Shown here: piece after piece, positions 10,801 through 22,509 of the stretch
How the letters are laid out: every line of letters starts with the position of its first letter
Position numbering within the stretch: the first letter of the stretch is position 1
Assembly (NCBI GenBank): GCA_907165275.2
Contig: OU015651.1
Location: forward strand, 12,980,501 to 13,044,500
Direction of reading: 5' to 3'
Origin: Zygaena filipendulae
Taxonomy: Eukaryota; Arthropoda; Insecta; Lepidoptera; Zygaenidae
DNA length: 64,000 nucleotides
Made by a program: the position numbers and the translations under genes
Notes under the pieces: generated by a model
The model's input: only the letters and a program-made list of their open reading frames with translations
Databases searched by the model: none
Told to the model about the DNA's origin: nothing

Positions 10801-11590
10801 TATTTATTGTTATTATTAAGGCAGATTTCAAATTGATACGAAATTTCGAGTTTTCACTTTAGCTTGATCCACAATCTTCTCGTGTTTCTTAGTTACAAGT
10901 GCTCCTGAAATAAAACATTTTGATACTTTTCAGCCTTAAGACAAATTCTCACGGTTAGTTTCAGACGATTTCAAATTTTGTTAATTTAAATTATGTGACT
11001 GCTGGTATACTCTTGAGCAATCGAGTAAGGGTCATACTCTTGACGTAATCGTGTGAGGATCAAATCGACCTCGACGGAAAATACTATATTTTTATCCCTA
11101 ATTCAACTGACGCGCTTTTTTATATTATTTGTGGCTGGTCTGGAACATACCTGCAGCGCAGCACGGGGAATTTCAGAACGAAATGCAACAAAAAAACTTC
11201 AATTGTCAAAAATGCTGCCCGAAACATAATGATTAAACAATAGGTACTATTTTTTCCCTGCATTCCCTAAAAGTACTATATTTTTGCACCTTTTTTCGGA
11301 AAAATACTATATTTTTTCCAAATGATTGCTTACTCTTGTCCGTGATGAATAGTTTGTGTAAAAAAATTACCCGGCGACACTGATTTCATTTGTTTCCATA
11401 CGAAACAGAGTTGACGTCTCTTCTGTCTGTCCTATTCTGTGGTCGGGACTGACTTGGGTATTGATTTTATTTCGGTTCACGATCCTATGCGCCCTCGTTT
11501 GATCTTCATTCGTAATATTGTGTATTATGTGAACTAGAAATTTGATTACATTTATACCTACGTAGATACTAAGTTTTATCTGTAGGTATA
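10801..11590. other. No gene recognised
   Basis: No repeat end or coding frame was recognised. The word AAATACTATATTTTT recurs three times between 11080 and 11310. Confidence 0.45.
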
Positions 11591-11799
11591 TCTATACTAA
11601 CTAATATTATAAGTAACGTCCGTCTGTTACCTTTTCAGTTTTCACACATTACATAATCATACATGTAGTTAGGGATACAAAAAGGAAGTACGGTAATTTG
11701 TATCCTGGAATTCTCACGGGAACTCCAATTTTTCGCGGGAATTCCGGGTTATTTTTTATTACGGAAATGACGCGGGTGAAACTGCGAGGAACTCCTAGT
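11591..11799 (+). mobile_element. HLE, diverged
   Basis: It begins near TACTAACTAATATTATAAG and ends GCGGGTGAAACTGCGAGGA-CTAGT. The CGGGAATTCC block occurs twice, at about 11714-11722 and 11738-11747, which points to a small internal duplication. Confidence 0.75.
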
Positions 11800-11902
11800 A
11801 AACTTAATTATATATAGGTACTTTACTCTACTACTACTGGGTATATAGGGATACTTTTAGTTGGGTGCAAAGAATCCCTAGAGGAATCCTAGAAATAGCT
11901 AG

Positions 11903-12250
11903 TAATGGGGATGTTGCCTACTTTTTAAAATCAAAATTCTATTCAGTCCGTCAGTTAGAAAATAAAAAAACAATAGACACGTATTTTTTGCTTTTTCAAA
12001 TAAATTAAAATATAGTATAGTATTCAAATACAGAGATAAAGCGCATTAAAGTTTAGGGTGAGGGGGTCGTGACGTCACTAACCGCTAAAACCGCCATACA
12101 AACTGTCAGAATAGTGACGTCACGCGAAATTTCAACTCAATATATCGCCGTTATTTTTTGATTACGTAAAAAAAGAAAAAATACATGTCAAATTTTTTTT
12201 AATAATCTACAAGACGGACTAAAAATTAAAAATTAGTCAACATGCCTATT
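11903..12250 (+). mobile_element. MITE-c copy 1
   Basis: Imperfect terminal inverted repeats contain ATTAGTCCGTC on the left and GACGGACTAA on the right. The outermost words are GGGATGTTG and CAACATGCCTATT. Two perfect GTGACGTCAC palindromes lie at 12069-12078 and 12114-12123. No protein is encoded. Confidence 0.85.
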
Positions 12251-12755
12251 TAATCCGACTATATTCTTACTAACTTTGAAAAAAAAATTCACAAATCACA
12301 TGTGTAAAGTTTTGAATACTTTTAAATGTTTGTGATTAACGACGGATTTGGGTGAAAGGCATAGGACATATTAGATAAATAAATATGTATTCTTAATGAA
12401 CACACAGAATATTATTTCCCGAAGAAAGCCTAAGTTTCGCGTAGGTTACTTATTACTTATTGTTTTATAATAGTATATTACTATACTAGTGCATAATGTT
12501 GGTTATAACTCACAAGGCGGAATTTGCGAGCGTAGTGGAGCCGATTTTGTATAACCATATACGCACGCGTATCGTACGACGATTTTCAACACTCTTGTGA
12601 GGGCGTTAAGATAAGGTAGGTAGGTTCCGTAAAGCCGTCGCAAAGTAGATAAAAGTGTATAAAGTAGGTACAAATAATATCTAAAATAAGGAGACAAACT
12701 GACCATACACAAGTAGGTTATAGCGTATAACTCACGCGTGTTTTAACAGCTGCTT
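12251..12755. other. No gene recognised
   Basis: No recognisable feature. Confidence 0.45.
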
Positions 12756-13276
12756 TATATACACACCGGCAGAATTAGCGGAACATAAAAAGGCAGAGTA
12801 TAGAAATAATTACGTATATATATTAAAACAAATTATTATCAGGCATGAAGTAACAAACTAATATACATCTTTTAACATCGACTTTAAGAAGTTTTTAGTT
12901 AAATTTTATTAAAAATTATCAAAATTAAAAAAAGTAAAAAAAATCTGTAGTTTGTGAGAACACAGACAATGTTGCAAATAAAAGTTAAATCACGAAGGGG
13001 AAACACACGTTATTAATCGTTCATTTATTTAGTGTTAAAATCACAGTAATCTTTATTTTGCAACATTATTTGTGTGCCCACAAATTAGAGAAAAATTGTT
13101 TTTTTTATTATTATTTTAAATAAAATTTAATAATTTTATTACAAACTTTTAAAGTGTTAAAAGATGAATATTAATTTATTACTTCAAGTCTAATTATTAT
13201 TTGTTTTAATATATATACGTAATTATTTCTATACTCTACCTTTTTATGTTCCGCTAATTCTGCCGGTGTGTATATA
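12756..13276. mobile_element. Large foldback element, arms about 250 bp
   Basis: The left end is TATATACACACCGGCAGAAT and the right end is its complement. The outer 85 bp of the arms are almost identical (AATTAGCGGAACATAAAAAGG and onward). The inner 160 bp are diverged but still collinear. Only one copy is in the window and no ORF is seen. Confidence 0.85.
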
Positions 13277-13537
13277 TCTAAAACTAGTGAGTTTAGATGT
13301 GCTTTATGAAATTGTGTGTCGAAAATATTATTATGCCATGGAGGAGACTCAAATAATCGCTTCAACCAAAGATATTGAAAGAGAATAGATTGACGATACG
13401 CTCGGTCGCTATGCTTTCCCCTCAAACCACGCAGTGGTCAAATGATCTTACGGTAACAAAATGCCGTCGGCTAGCAGAGAATGTTATCTATAGATACCAC
13501 CTAACGGAAAGCGATGTAATTGGCTAATTGAAAAGTA

Positions 13538-13873
13538 CTTTTCATTACTCATACTCGGAAAGTAGGTCTGAAGTTGCCTGAGAAGCGGGTTGAAAGTAAC
13601 ACTTTTCAGCCCTAGGGAGAATCGCTTTCAACTGACAGCTGGATACTGCAGAAACTCAAGTTTTTTTTTTTATGTCATAGGGGGCATACTTACTGGCCAG
13701 TAGCACACCTAATGGTTGATTATGTAAAATAAAATTCACTCATTTTTTTCTTTAGCTTATTCCTATTTTTATTTTGACTTTCCTTGCATTCGTAATGAAA
13801 AGCACAGTGTTATCCTCGGGAGAAAGACTTTTCAAGGGGTTACTTTCACCCCTAGGATAACAATGTACTATTG
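13538..13873 (+). mobile_element. MITE-e copy 2, carrying a SINE-1 fragment
   Basis: The framework is the same as at 7425, but the centre is replaced by SINE-1 tail sequence at 13660-13725. Confidence 0.75.
13660..13725 (-). mobile_element. SINE-1 tail fragment
   Basis: Poly(T) is followed by ATGTCATAGGGGGCAT, matching the start of 9492 and 50434. It is nested in MITE-e. Confidence 0.7.
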
Positions 13874-14253
13874 TGGTGACTGGTATTTGATTGCGTCGCA
13901 AAGATGCGATTGGTTTTTATTTTGATCATTCCCCCGCAAAAATTGGTTGACGTGGATTGCATAGTAAAAGTTAGTATTGGTCGTCTATTCCCTTATAATA
14001 TCTTTGGCTTCAACTATTAATAGCGATTAAAAATTCTAATAGAAAACGTTAATTACGATCTCTACGAATCTCAAGAGTACAATCAATTTATTCTTATTAC
14101 ACTCCAGTTTGTTGTAAACGTGAGTTATTCTCTTCTGAGAGCGCAAGAGAAATACCTAATAATCTCTTTCCCCTTGGAGTTATAACTAAACTTGTGTCCA
14201 ACCACGTATTAGGTACTAGTATTTAAGTTGGTGCCGTGTAAAACAGAGCGAAT
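13874..14253. other. No gene recognised
   Basis: No recognisable feature. Confidence 0.45.
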
Positions 14254-14491
14254 TTGGACGCAGATAAGCAATAACATGTTAACCCACAAAATTAAGTTAT
14301 TGATTCGGAACGATTTATTGAGAGTTAAGGAACGTTTTTTAATTATGTATTTACCTTATTACATTGCTTAAATATGTAACTAAATATTTAACATAAAATA
14401 TGTTAACAAAAAATGGCGCTATACTTTTAAAACGCGATTTACTCAAAATTCTCCAGTGTGGGTTAACACAGTATTGCTTATCTATGTCCAT
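14254..14491 (+). mobile_element. MITE-a copy 1
   Basis: The ends are TTGGACGCAGATAAGCAATA and its approximate complement ATTGCTTATCTATGTCCA. Inner TIR words are GTTAACCCACA and GTGGGTTAACAC. Copies are at 18400 and, inverted, at 20550. Confidence 0.85.
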
Positions 14492-14539
14492 TTATCACTT
14501 GTTATTTCTAAAAGATTTCCTCTTTATTTATGGTATTAC

Positions 14540-14722
14540 CTATCCTTCCAAATTGAGTTTGTTTGTTACGCTATCACTCCTTAACGGCTCAGCCGTTCAT
14601 CATGAAATTTTGCATACACGTTGTTAGTGATACAGTAAAGTGGGTACATAGGGTTCTCTTTATCTCGTAATTCCCGCGGAATATCCGAAATTAATGCGGG
14701 TGAAATCGCGAGGAACAGCTTA
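14540..14722 (+). mobile_element. HLE, 5'-truncated
   Basis: It contains GAAATTTTGCATACACGTTG and ends AGGAACAGCTTATAAT, with a lost CTAG. Confidence 0.75.
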
Positions 14723-14736
14723 TAATTATATAATAG

Positions 14737-14990
14737 ACTAGCTGTCCCGCGCGTTTTCACCCGCAATAATTTCGAAGTTCCCGCGGAATTATTCCATACA
14801 AACTTTGCAAACCCTTTTCATTTCACTTAGGGGTTGAATTTTCAAAAATCCTTTCTTATCGGATGCCTACGTCATACAAAGAACGCACCCTCCAAGTTTC
14901 AGGTCTCTACGATCAGCGGTTTAGGCTGTGCGTTGATCAATCAGTAATTCAGGACAAAGCATTTTATAAGTACCTGTAGATTACACATAA
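14737..14990 (-). mobile_element. HLE, subfamily with GATCAGCGGTTTAGGCTGTG
   Basis: The 3' end is ACTAGCTGTCCCGCGCGTTT. The interior ATCCTTTCTTATCGGATGCC is shared with 19201, 30117 and 39630. Confidence 0.78.
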
Positions 14991-15106
14991 ATTTCCATCA
15001 CTTTTGAAATATCGACTAGTTTCATGGTGAAACTCTATTCATTATTCTTTACCGATTCTATTAAAACATAAATATCTACATATTTAACTATTTAACTAAT
15101 TTGCTT

Positions 15107-15283
15107 CTAGCTATTCCCCGCAGTTTCTCTTGCGGGAATTGCAGAATAAAAAGTACACCATGTCCTAATCCAGATTATAATCTATTATTATTGCTGTTCC
15201 TGTATGTCTGTTCCATCCAATTTGGTTAAGCCGTTTTGGCGTGATTGAGTACCAGACATCCATCCATCAAAATTATAATAGGT
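15107..15283 (-). mobile_element. HLE, diverged
   Basis: It begins CTAGCTATTCCCCGCAG, has AAAAAGTACACCATGTCC and ends AAAATTATAATAGGTA. Confidence 0.7.
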
Positions 15284-15304
15284 ATTTGGGTCCAGGAGCA
15301 TTTA

Positions 15305-15548
15305 CCGCCGTACTCAGAGTCGACTTTAATGATTACTTAGTAAAGTATAGATTTTTAAAACAAAACTGCCGCAATCAGACAAGTTTAATACATTAATGTT
15401 GATTGGCATTTAACTAATTAAGTTACATTTCATTAAATGCCGATTAACATTAATTTACTGAACGTCTCTGATTGCAGCAGTTTTGTTTTAAAAATCTATA
15501 CTTAACTAAGTCTAAGTAATCATTAAAGTCGACTCTGAGTGCGGCCGT
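15305..15548. mobile_element. Foldback MITE-d copy 1
   Basis: The ends are CCGTACTCAGAGTCGAC and GTCGACTCTGAGTGCGGCCG. The arms share AAACAAAACTGCCGCAATC and its complement. The arms are about 110 bp and the loop is small. Confidence 0.9.
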
Positions 15549-16147
15549 ATGTCTCATTAGAACATTCGGTTATATTACGAGAAAATTAAAAATTTACTAC
15601 CAAAACCATGTAAGATAATAATGAACTCCTTTTCTGTATTTTCTCATTAAAATAAAAAGTTTTTTTTCAATTTTTATTGAGTTGTAGTACAAATAATATT
15701 CCGTTCGGAATTTGTAGACAAACTGTGAATTAATTTTTTATTCGAAATACATATTAAATCAAATTATAAGTAACATTCGTATATTGACTACGCAAATAAG
15801 TGGAGGTTATGTGAATATATCATACGCGTTTCATGGGTTGAGTTCGAGCATGAAATATTCCAACAGCTAGATGGATGGGTCTGTATGACTTTATATAGGA
15901 TGAATTGTGCCTCGGTGGGTGGGATAAATTTGAAGATAGCGTAATTAATTATTTATTGACCTCACCAAACCTTTTCGGGTCGTATGAAAAATGAATGTTG
16001 ATTTAATATTGATAACTCCGGGATCACCGCAGGGTTCGCTTTTGGATCTTCAAATGATAATAATGTGCTGTGTATTTACCTATTTTTTTATATTTATATA
16101 TATCCATAGTATAATATATTATAGTTTAAATATCTATAGTATTTTGT
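15549..16147. other. No gene recognised
   Basis: No recognisable feature. Confidence 0.45.
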
Positions 16148-16364
16148 ACTAGTTGTGCCCCGCAGTTTCACCCGCGTTAATTTCAGAGTTCCCGCGGGAA
16201 TTCCGGTATAAAAAGTACCGTATGTGTTAATCTGATGTATAAGCTATATTATTGTTAAGCTTCATTTAAATCCATTCAGTAGTTTTTGCATGAAAGTGTA
16301 ACAAACATCCATCCATCCATCCATACATTCTTACAAACTTTCGCGTTTATAATATTAGTAGGAT
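16148..16364 (-). mobile_element. HLE, full length, with (CATC)n
   Basis: The 3' end is ACTAGTTGTGCCCCGCAG, the microsatellite (CATC)4 is near 16308, and the 5' end is TTTATAATATTAGTAGGAT. It is the uninterrupted reference for the split copy at 32154-32661. Confidence 0.9.
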
Positions 16365-16371
16365 AAGTCAT

Positions 16372-16487
16372 TCTATGTAGTATATACCACGTTTGCTTGG
16401 TTTCCACGACACAAGCTAATAATAGCTTACTGTGGGATCAAGTAGATCTGTGTGTTGTGATGTGGATTATTGTTATTATTTATCATT
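16372..16487 (+). mobile_element. SINE-2 3' fragment with ATT tail
   Basis: It contains GGTTTCCACGACACAAGC and GTGGGATCAAGTAGATCTG, then an ATT-rich tail. The same block is seen inverted at 34535 and 58095. Confidence 0.75.
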
Positions 16488-16498
16488 ATATATTTCAA

Positions 16499-16680
16499 CG
16501 AGCTGTCCCCCACGGTTTCACCCGCGGTAATTTCAGAGTTCCCGCAGGAATTCCAGGATAAATATAAACCTTCCTCATGAATCACTCTATCTATTCGTGA
16601 AAACCGCATGAAAATCCGTTGCGGAGTTTTAAAGATCAAAGCATACCTAACACATAAGGGACATACAGAGAGCGGGAAGT
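16499..16680 (-). mobile_element. HLE, 5'-truncated
   Basis: CGAGCTGTCCCCCACGGTTT is followed by TTTCAGAGTTCCCGCAGG and CCGCATGAAAATCCGTTG. Confidence 0.7.
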
Positions 16681-16958
16681 GACTTTGTTTTTTTCCTATG
16701 TATTAAATTACAATGATCTTACTTTAGTTTGACTGTTAACGATCGATAAACAACATAATGTGAAGGTAAAACAACCGAAACACCACCGAATTTATTATTT
16801 CGTATAAATATTAAATTTGTATAATACATCAATCGATCGAACTCGCTTTAATTTCTGACCAATTTTTCTCCTAAACTAAAGCCCTCGTGAGAACCTGTTT
16901 ATAGGGCAAAGTATACAAAATGGCGACTCGCGTAAGCATATAGGTGTTTAGAGTATGT

Positions 16959-17030
16959 ACTAGTTGTTCCCCTGCCATCACCCGTGTTATCTTCAAAGTT
17001 CCCGCAGGAAATTTAATGATAACATAATTG
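16959..17030 (-). mobile_element. HLE 3' fragment
   Basis: ACTAGTTGTTCCCCTGCC and AAAGTTCCCGCAGG remain. Confidence 0.65.
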
Positions 17031-18399
17031 GTTGATTCTGTCAGTAGGCTATATGTAAATAGGTGCCTTTTAAAAAAAAACAGAGATAGGTAATTTCGCA
17101 ATTATAGTATTAATATGAATAGTCATATTATTTTTTATGTTGTCCTTTTGTGCATTAATTGTTAAATAAATAAATAAAATTAATGAAATTATAGGTATCC
17201 TATATACATATATTATAGTAATAATATATTCTATATTTACTATAGATTTATATTTCTAGTAGGCACCTACTTGTATAATAGGCAATAGGATCTCACGTCT
17301 TATTTGTATAGTTTTACTCGTATTATTACAACTCAACAAGTTCGTTGGTGATCTCGCAATCATCCCTGATTACATGATCAATTAAAGTATCCAATTATCT
17401 TCGGTAATAATTTATAATTATGTTCATTAAAACGTAAACGTAAACGCTCCCGTGAACGTTCCAAAGTAATTTCCGTAATGAGATAGGTACGGAAATCCAG
17501 AAAACGATGAGCTCCAATATAAACCGTTTGAAATCTGATCGGTTGAAATAATGCGAATGAAAGTACTCGATACGTTCGTTCGGATGGATTAATCAGCACT
17601 TGCGTTGCGTTTAGTAAGATAAATAATAATAATCTATGGAATATAATATTATAGTCATAATACTAAGATTCAAGGTAAGAATATTTAAGCTACGCCGGTA
17701 AAATTAAATTTTTCGTTTTACTTATATTTGTAAAGAAAAATGGTAAATCCCTCTTAGTAACTCGTAGCGACGCGTCTGAACGGATTTTCATGTGATTTGA
17801 TATAAAATATATATAACTTGTTGTAGAGCTCCTGAAATAGAACATAAAGGATGTATGTTGTCAGATAATTTAAAAAAAAAATTATCTCAACCGTTACGAA
17901 GTGAAAAAAAGAAGAAAATTTAAAAAACAAACGTCCACAAGCCTAAAAACACTTCTCGAACGCATGAAAAAGTACAAAGAGAGTACGTAGGTTGAGTAAA
18001 GACTCAGTGGGGCAGAAAGTGAAGTTGAAAATATAGAAACCTCATTTGCACAGAACTTACAACCGCAAAGGGGACTGTGATGTTGGTGGCAGTCGTAAAT
18101 ATCGATTGCGCAGGAAATTTGAGTGTAACAAGGCATGCTCGCCGTGATTTATGCTAGAATTTGTAATGTTACACACATATGGACTACGATTTCGTATTCC
18201 GAACGGGAAAACCCTACTGTTTATAACACTGAATTAATCATCTATGAATAATTTTGCGCCGAACGCGAATGATTCTAATACTATTATTATAATACCATTT
18301 ATTACGAATCGAAAACTAATAGAAAGACTATTCACTTACTATCGATATAATGTATTGAAGAGTTAAAATTTGAAGATTTTTTTATTGAATAAACCTGAA
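17031..18399. other. No gene recognised
   Basis: There is one possible eroded HLE core near 17770 (CGTCTGAACGGATTTTCATG). Nothing coding was found. Confidence 0.45.
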
Positions 18400-18640
18400 T
18401 TGGACGCAGATAAGCAATAACATGTTAACCCACAATATTAAGTTATTGATTCAAAACGCTTTATAGAGAGTTATAGAGCGTTTTTTAATTATGTGTGTAC
18501 CTTATTACATTTTTTAAATACCAAAAAATATTTAAACATAAAAAAAATGCTGAAACAAAATCACGATATGATTTTAAAACCCGATTTATTCAAAATTTCT
18601 CCAATGTGAGTTAACACACTATTGCTTATCTATGTCCAAT
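18400..18640 (+). mobile_element. MITE-a copy 2
   Basis: TTGGACGCAGATAAGCAATA...TATCTATGTCCAA is flanked AATTGGAC/GTCCAATT. Confidence 0.88.
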
Positions 18641-18670
18641 TAACAGTATTTAGAATACGTATTATTAATA

Positions 18671-18985
18671 ACTAGCTGTACCCCAGAAAGATCCTACTAG
18701 TCTAGACATAATAAAATAAAATTGAAGTGTCTGTTTGTAATTTCAAATTAACAGCTTTTCACTAAATGTATGCGAAAGTATATACGGTACTTAGATCAAA
18801 AAGTCAATTTTTAAGATTTCTCCCAGTCTGTCTGTTTGTTGTGACTAATCTCTGAAAGGGCTGAACCGATTTTCACGGGACTTTCACTGGCAGATAGTTG
18901 ATGTTATAAGGAGTAAGTTTTTATCACGAAATTCCCGTAGGATCTCTGAAATTACGCGGGTGAAACCACTCGGCACAGCCAGTGT
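18671..18985 (+). mobile_element. HLE joined to a short opposite-strand HLE end
   Basis: 18671-18690 is a minus-strand tip (ACTAGCTGTACCCC). It is followed by a plus-strand copy with GAAGTGTCTGTTTGTAATTTC and an eroded end GGCACAGCCAGT. The same interior recurs at 58822-59112. Confidence 0.7.
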
Positions 18986-19119
18986 AAAATACATTCCATT
19001 ACTGTCTAATTTTTGGGTAGGTACTAGGTAGTGTACCTATCTTAACCGTTTACATATTGTACCTACGCAACGGAGCTCTCAAAAAGAATAATTTCTCCTG
19101 TTTTTTTTTTTTTTGCAAT

Positions 19120-19437
19120 ATTTGTCATTGCTGCTCCGCTCCTATTTGGTCGTAGCGTGATGTTATATAGCCTATAGCCTTCCTTAGAATTATAGGTAAT
19201 ACTAACCGTCCCGCGTGGTTTCACTCGCGATAATTTCGAAGTTACCGCAGAATTGTTCCATACAAACTTTGCAACCCCTTTTTTATTTCTTTAGGGGTTG
19301 AATTTTCAAAAATCCTTTCTTACCTGATACCTACGTCATACAAAGAACACACCCGCAAAGTTTCAGGTCTACGATCAGTGGCTTAGGCTGTGCGTTGATC
19401 CATTAGTCATTCAGGACAAAGCATTTTATGTATATGT
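19120..19437 (-). mobile_element. HLE of the 14737 subfamily, fused to another repeat fragment
   Basis: 19120-19190 has the phrase CTCCTATTTGGTCGTAGCG, a different repeat. 19201 onward reads ACTAACCGTCCCGCGTGG and then the interior of the 14737 copy. Confidence 0.72.
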
Positions 19438-20189
19438 ATGTATTTATAGATATAGATAAAAAAACGATCTGTTGCATTCAAAAGAGCTTTGTGTGAACAA
19501 CAAAATTGAAGAAACTATAATGACTGTAAGATGAGATTTAGTAAAAAATGGAAAAGAAACGAATAAAGTGAATTTAGATCAAAGCTCCCAATAAAAACCA
19601 ATTCACTTACATATAGTCGACAGAGAAAATGTACAAGCTTGAGACCGAACATATTCTGCAAACGTTGGTACAGTAAATTTTACCAAGGGACCCCTAGAAA
19701 ACATTAAAGCAAGAGAGAACAGGTCGTTATTAAACTACATTATTGTTGTTTAAAAGGCACAATGGGCTTTAGTGTCACGCTTTATTTTATACTGAAATAG
19801 TTCTCTTGACGGAGGCGGACGTGGCACCTTGTTCACAGCCATGAAATTACTTTTCTTTTAATTTACGACTTACTCTGCGAATGGCTTAGGATTTTAGGAG
19901 TGTCTCCACTACGTTACGGCTTGTCACTAAACGGGGCACAGGTGGGCAATTTACGAAAATTTCCTGCCTTATTTTATCACGAGAATTAGCATCGCAAGGT
20001 GTGGGGCCTGGGCTTTGGGGAAATTTATGAATTATCTTTCAGTTACACGCAAATTCATGTATTTCTTTGGCAGAATCTTGTGATTTTAGGCTCGTTTTAG
20101 ATTAAATTAACAATGAGAGGGATGATTCCACTTGATCCCACTCTGGCAAGTAAAAATAAATTGTAAGTTTGGTAGGCCCTGCGTTTAGT
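19438..20189. other. No gene recognised
   Basis: Relatively balanced composition and no known repeat, but no open frame of useful length. Confidence 0.45.
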
Positions 20190-20330
20190 TTATTTATTTA
20201 TTTAAAGAACTCTATTCTACAAAAGGTGGACTTAATGCCTAAGGCATTCTCTTAGTTAAAAATGACTGGTGTCAACCTTTTGGCTAGGTGAAAATTTAGT
20301 GGCAGGTTACAGAAAAAAAAATATAATACT
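20190..20330 (-). mobile_element. LINE 3' end with TAAA tail
   Basis: On the minus strand it reads GGCATTAAGTCCACCTTTTG and then an ATAAATAAAT tail. A second copy of this tail type lies at 36060-36190. The body of the element is absent. Confidence 0.65.
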
Positions 20331-20549
20331 TATATAAATAATATAACCACAATAATATTAAATAAAAGCACATACATACATGATATACCAAACATATAGG
20401 CGAATATATATTTTTTTATATATTACATACTTATAATATAGAAGTTTATATAAACATATAAGTACATGCTCAGATATTGTACATAGTACACATTTACACA
20501 AATAATTGAGGATACACATACAATACAATATTGACGATACTATACATAA

Positions 20550-20788
20550 CTGGACAGAGATAAGCAATAGTGTGTCAACCCACACTGGAGAAATTTTGAG
20601 TAAATCGTGTTTTAAAATTATAGCGCCATTTTCTGTCAACATTTTGTTTGTTCAATATTTAGTTACATACTTAAACAATGTAATAAGATAAACCTATAAT
20701 TAAAAAACGTTCCCTAACTCTCAATAAGTCGTTCTGAATAGGTAACTTAATTTTGTGGGTTAACATGTTATTACTTATCTGCGTCCAA
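20550..20788 (-). mobile_element. MITE-a copy 3
   Basis: It is inverted relative to 14254. TGGACAGAGATAAGCAATAG is on the left and TTACTTATCTGCGTCCAA on the right. Confidence 0.85.
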
Positions 20789-21307
20789 CTATTAATTAAC
20801 ATGATTGGTCACCCTGAAAAACATAGGGGGTTTATCAAAAGCATCAAAAAAGGAAATTTCGTTCATTTAATTCTAAAATTAAGGTAAGCGACTCAGCGGC
20901 TGGTGTGCATTTTGAGGAACTGCCTTTTATGGTATTTCTAGGTCAAAAGATACCTAATTTAAAACTTTAGGCCTAAAGTAATGTCGCAGTCTGTAATGCT
21001 AACATACTTTCGACAAAGCCAGACAGCAAGTACCTAATAATAACCTGAGATTTTATATTTTTATGATATAACGAAGCTTCCTCGCTGTCTTTTCAACATC
21101 AAACTACTTAAATTAAAAACCTGAAATTTAGCTCAAGGATCCGCTTTTAACGTAGGCAAATATTACTAATTTTTGTTTGAATTCCACCCGTGAAAAGGCG
21201 GTTGAAAAAATAAATGAAGTTTATCGGTCGGTTTTTATTTTAAAATAAAGAAACACGTCCTGATCCAGGATTTCTGCTAATTTCATCCAGGCAAACGTGG
21301 GGCAAGC
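20789..21307. other. No gene recognised
   Basis: No recognisable feature. Confidence 0.45.
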
Positions 21308-21345
21308 TACCTAAAAGAATGATGTTCTCATCATTCTTTTAGGTA
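21308..21345. other. Perfect 17-bp hairpin
   Basis: TACCTAAAAGAATGATG pairs with CATCATTCTTTTAGGTA across the 4-nt loop TTCT. It has no poly(T) end or obvious gene context. It could be a tiny inverted duplication. Confidence 0.75.
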
Positions 21346-21854
21346 TCTTCACATCTTTCTTATACTTCCAACGAGTGTAGCAATAGACGCAGCTAATTTA
21401 GATTTCCAAATGTCAGGAGTACCTCCAGGCAATATTATTATATGTGAATGTATGTAGTTTTGTCGTTTCAGAGGGAAACCTTGAGTTTATTTCCAATTTG
21501 GCATACGTCCAACATCACTTAAGTGAACCTTGTTTCGTGTTAATAGAGCCATCTAGATTCTGATTTTGCTTGCGCGAACTTGTTTTAACAAACATTATAC
21601 AGCTAGCTTTAAATATGTTATAAATAACAATACTGTATTGGCTTCACTATTATTTCTGTACCGTTAAATGTATATTTCAGCTTATGTATTAAAGGCTCAT
21701 ATTAATTGGTCTTACCCGGATATTTTAATTGCATAATTAAATTGTAAATCGCAATAGGTACAATCTAAGATAACCTGATGTTGATGTAACTTTTGAAACT
21801 CATTGAGTCAAGTTAGCACCAATATAAAGACGATCACAATGATCTCTTTCGTCA
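21346..21854. other. No gene recognised
   Basis: If the LINE at 21855 once extended upstream, the link is no longer readable here. Confidence 0.45.
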
Positions 21855-22139
21855 TTGCAAAGTGTACATTATTTATTACCTGTACACGAAAAAATCAATT
21901 ATGCATTACTCGTCGAACAGTTCTTTAGTACAAACTATCAGACAAAGATCAGTTACAAAAAACAAACACGGAACGCTCTGAAGTCAAAACTACTAGTTCC
22001 CCGTTATAATAATTTTTACGGCAGAAATCGCCTACAAAACAAAATTCCCCAACTTATAAATGACCTCCCTGTACACTTAAGAGATAAATTGAATACTGTA
22101 AATATAAAACACAAATTGAAAACACACTTTATTAAATAA
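21855..22139 (+). pseudogene. C-terminal remnant of a LINE reverse transcriptase protein
   Basis: An open frame of about 94 codons ends TAA at 22137-22139. The segment VPRYNNFYGRNRLQNKIP followed by QLINDLP and a lysine-rich KHKLKTHFIK terminus resembles the extreme C-terminus of CR1/jockey-like LINE proteins of insects. This is recognition by memory of family style, not an alignment. Catalytic RT motifs are absent, so it is a 5'-truncated copy. The former 3' UTR is interrupted 18 bp later by MITE-b at 22158. Confidence 0.55.
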
Positions 22140-22157
22140 CATGTAAAATGTGTATGT

Positions 22158-22509
22158 ACAACGTGTTAATGAATTAACTGAAAACCTGATACACCCCATT
22201 TAAAAAAATTAACAATAATATGATTAAAATATATTTATTTTTATGTCGAAAAAATTTGTTCTTTAAAAGTTATTCAAAATTAGTTTGGAGGTGACCTATC
22301 TACGAAATTCCAAGCGCTACGCCCGCACCTACTAGTTCGATTTTTTTTGCCGCGGGCGGCGTACGCGCCAAATATTGTATTATAAATAATTTATACATGG
22401 GCTGATAAAAATTAAAAAATATAACCTATATAAACATAGTGCGATCGATTCGCTAGTAGATTCTGAGCAAACTACTTTCTAGTTTTCAGTTAATTCATTA
22501 ACACGTTGT
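22158..22509 (+). mobile_element. MITE-b copy 2
   Basis: ACAACGTGTTAATGAATTAA is on the left and TTAATTCATTAACACGTTGT on the right. Flanks TATGT and TTATGT suggest a short target duplication. It carries the intact site AACAATAATATG used for comparison with 48733. Confidence 0.9.
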
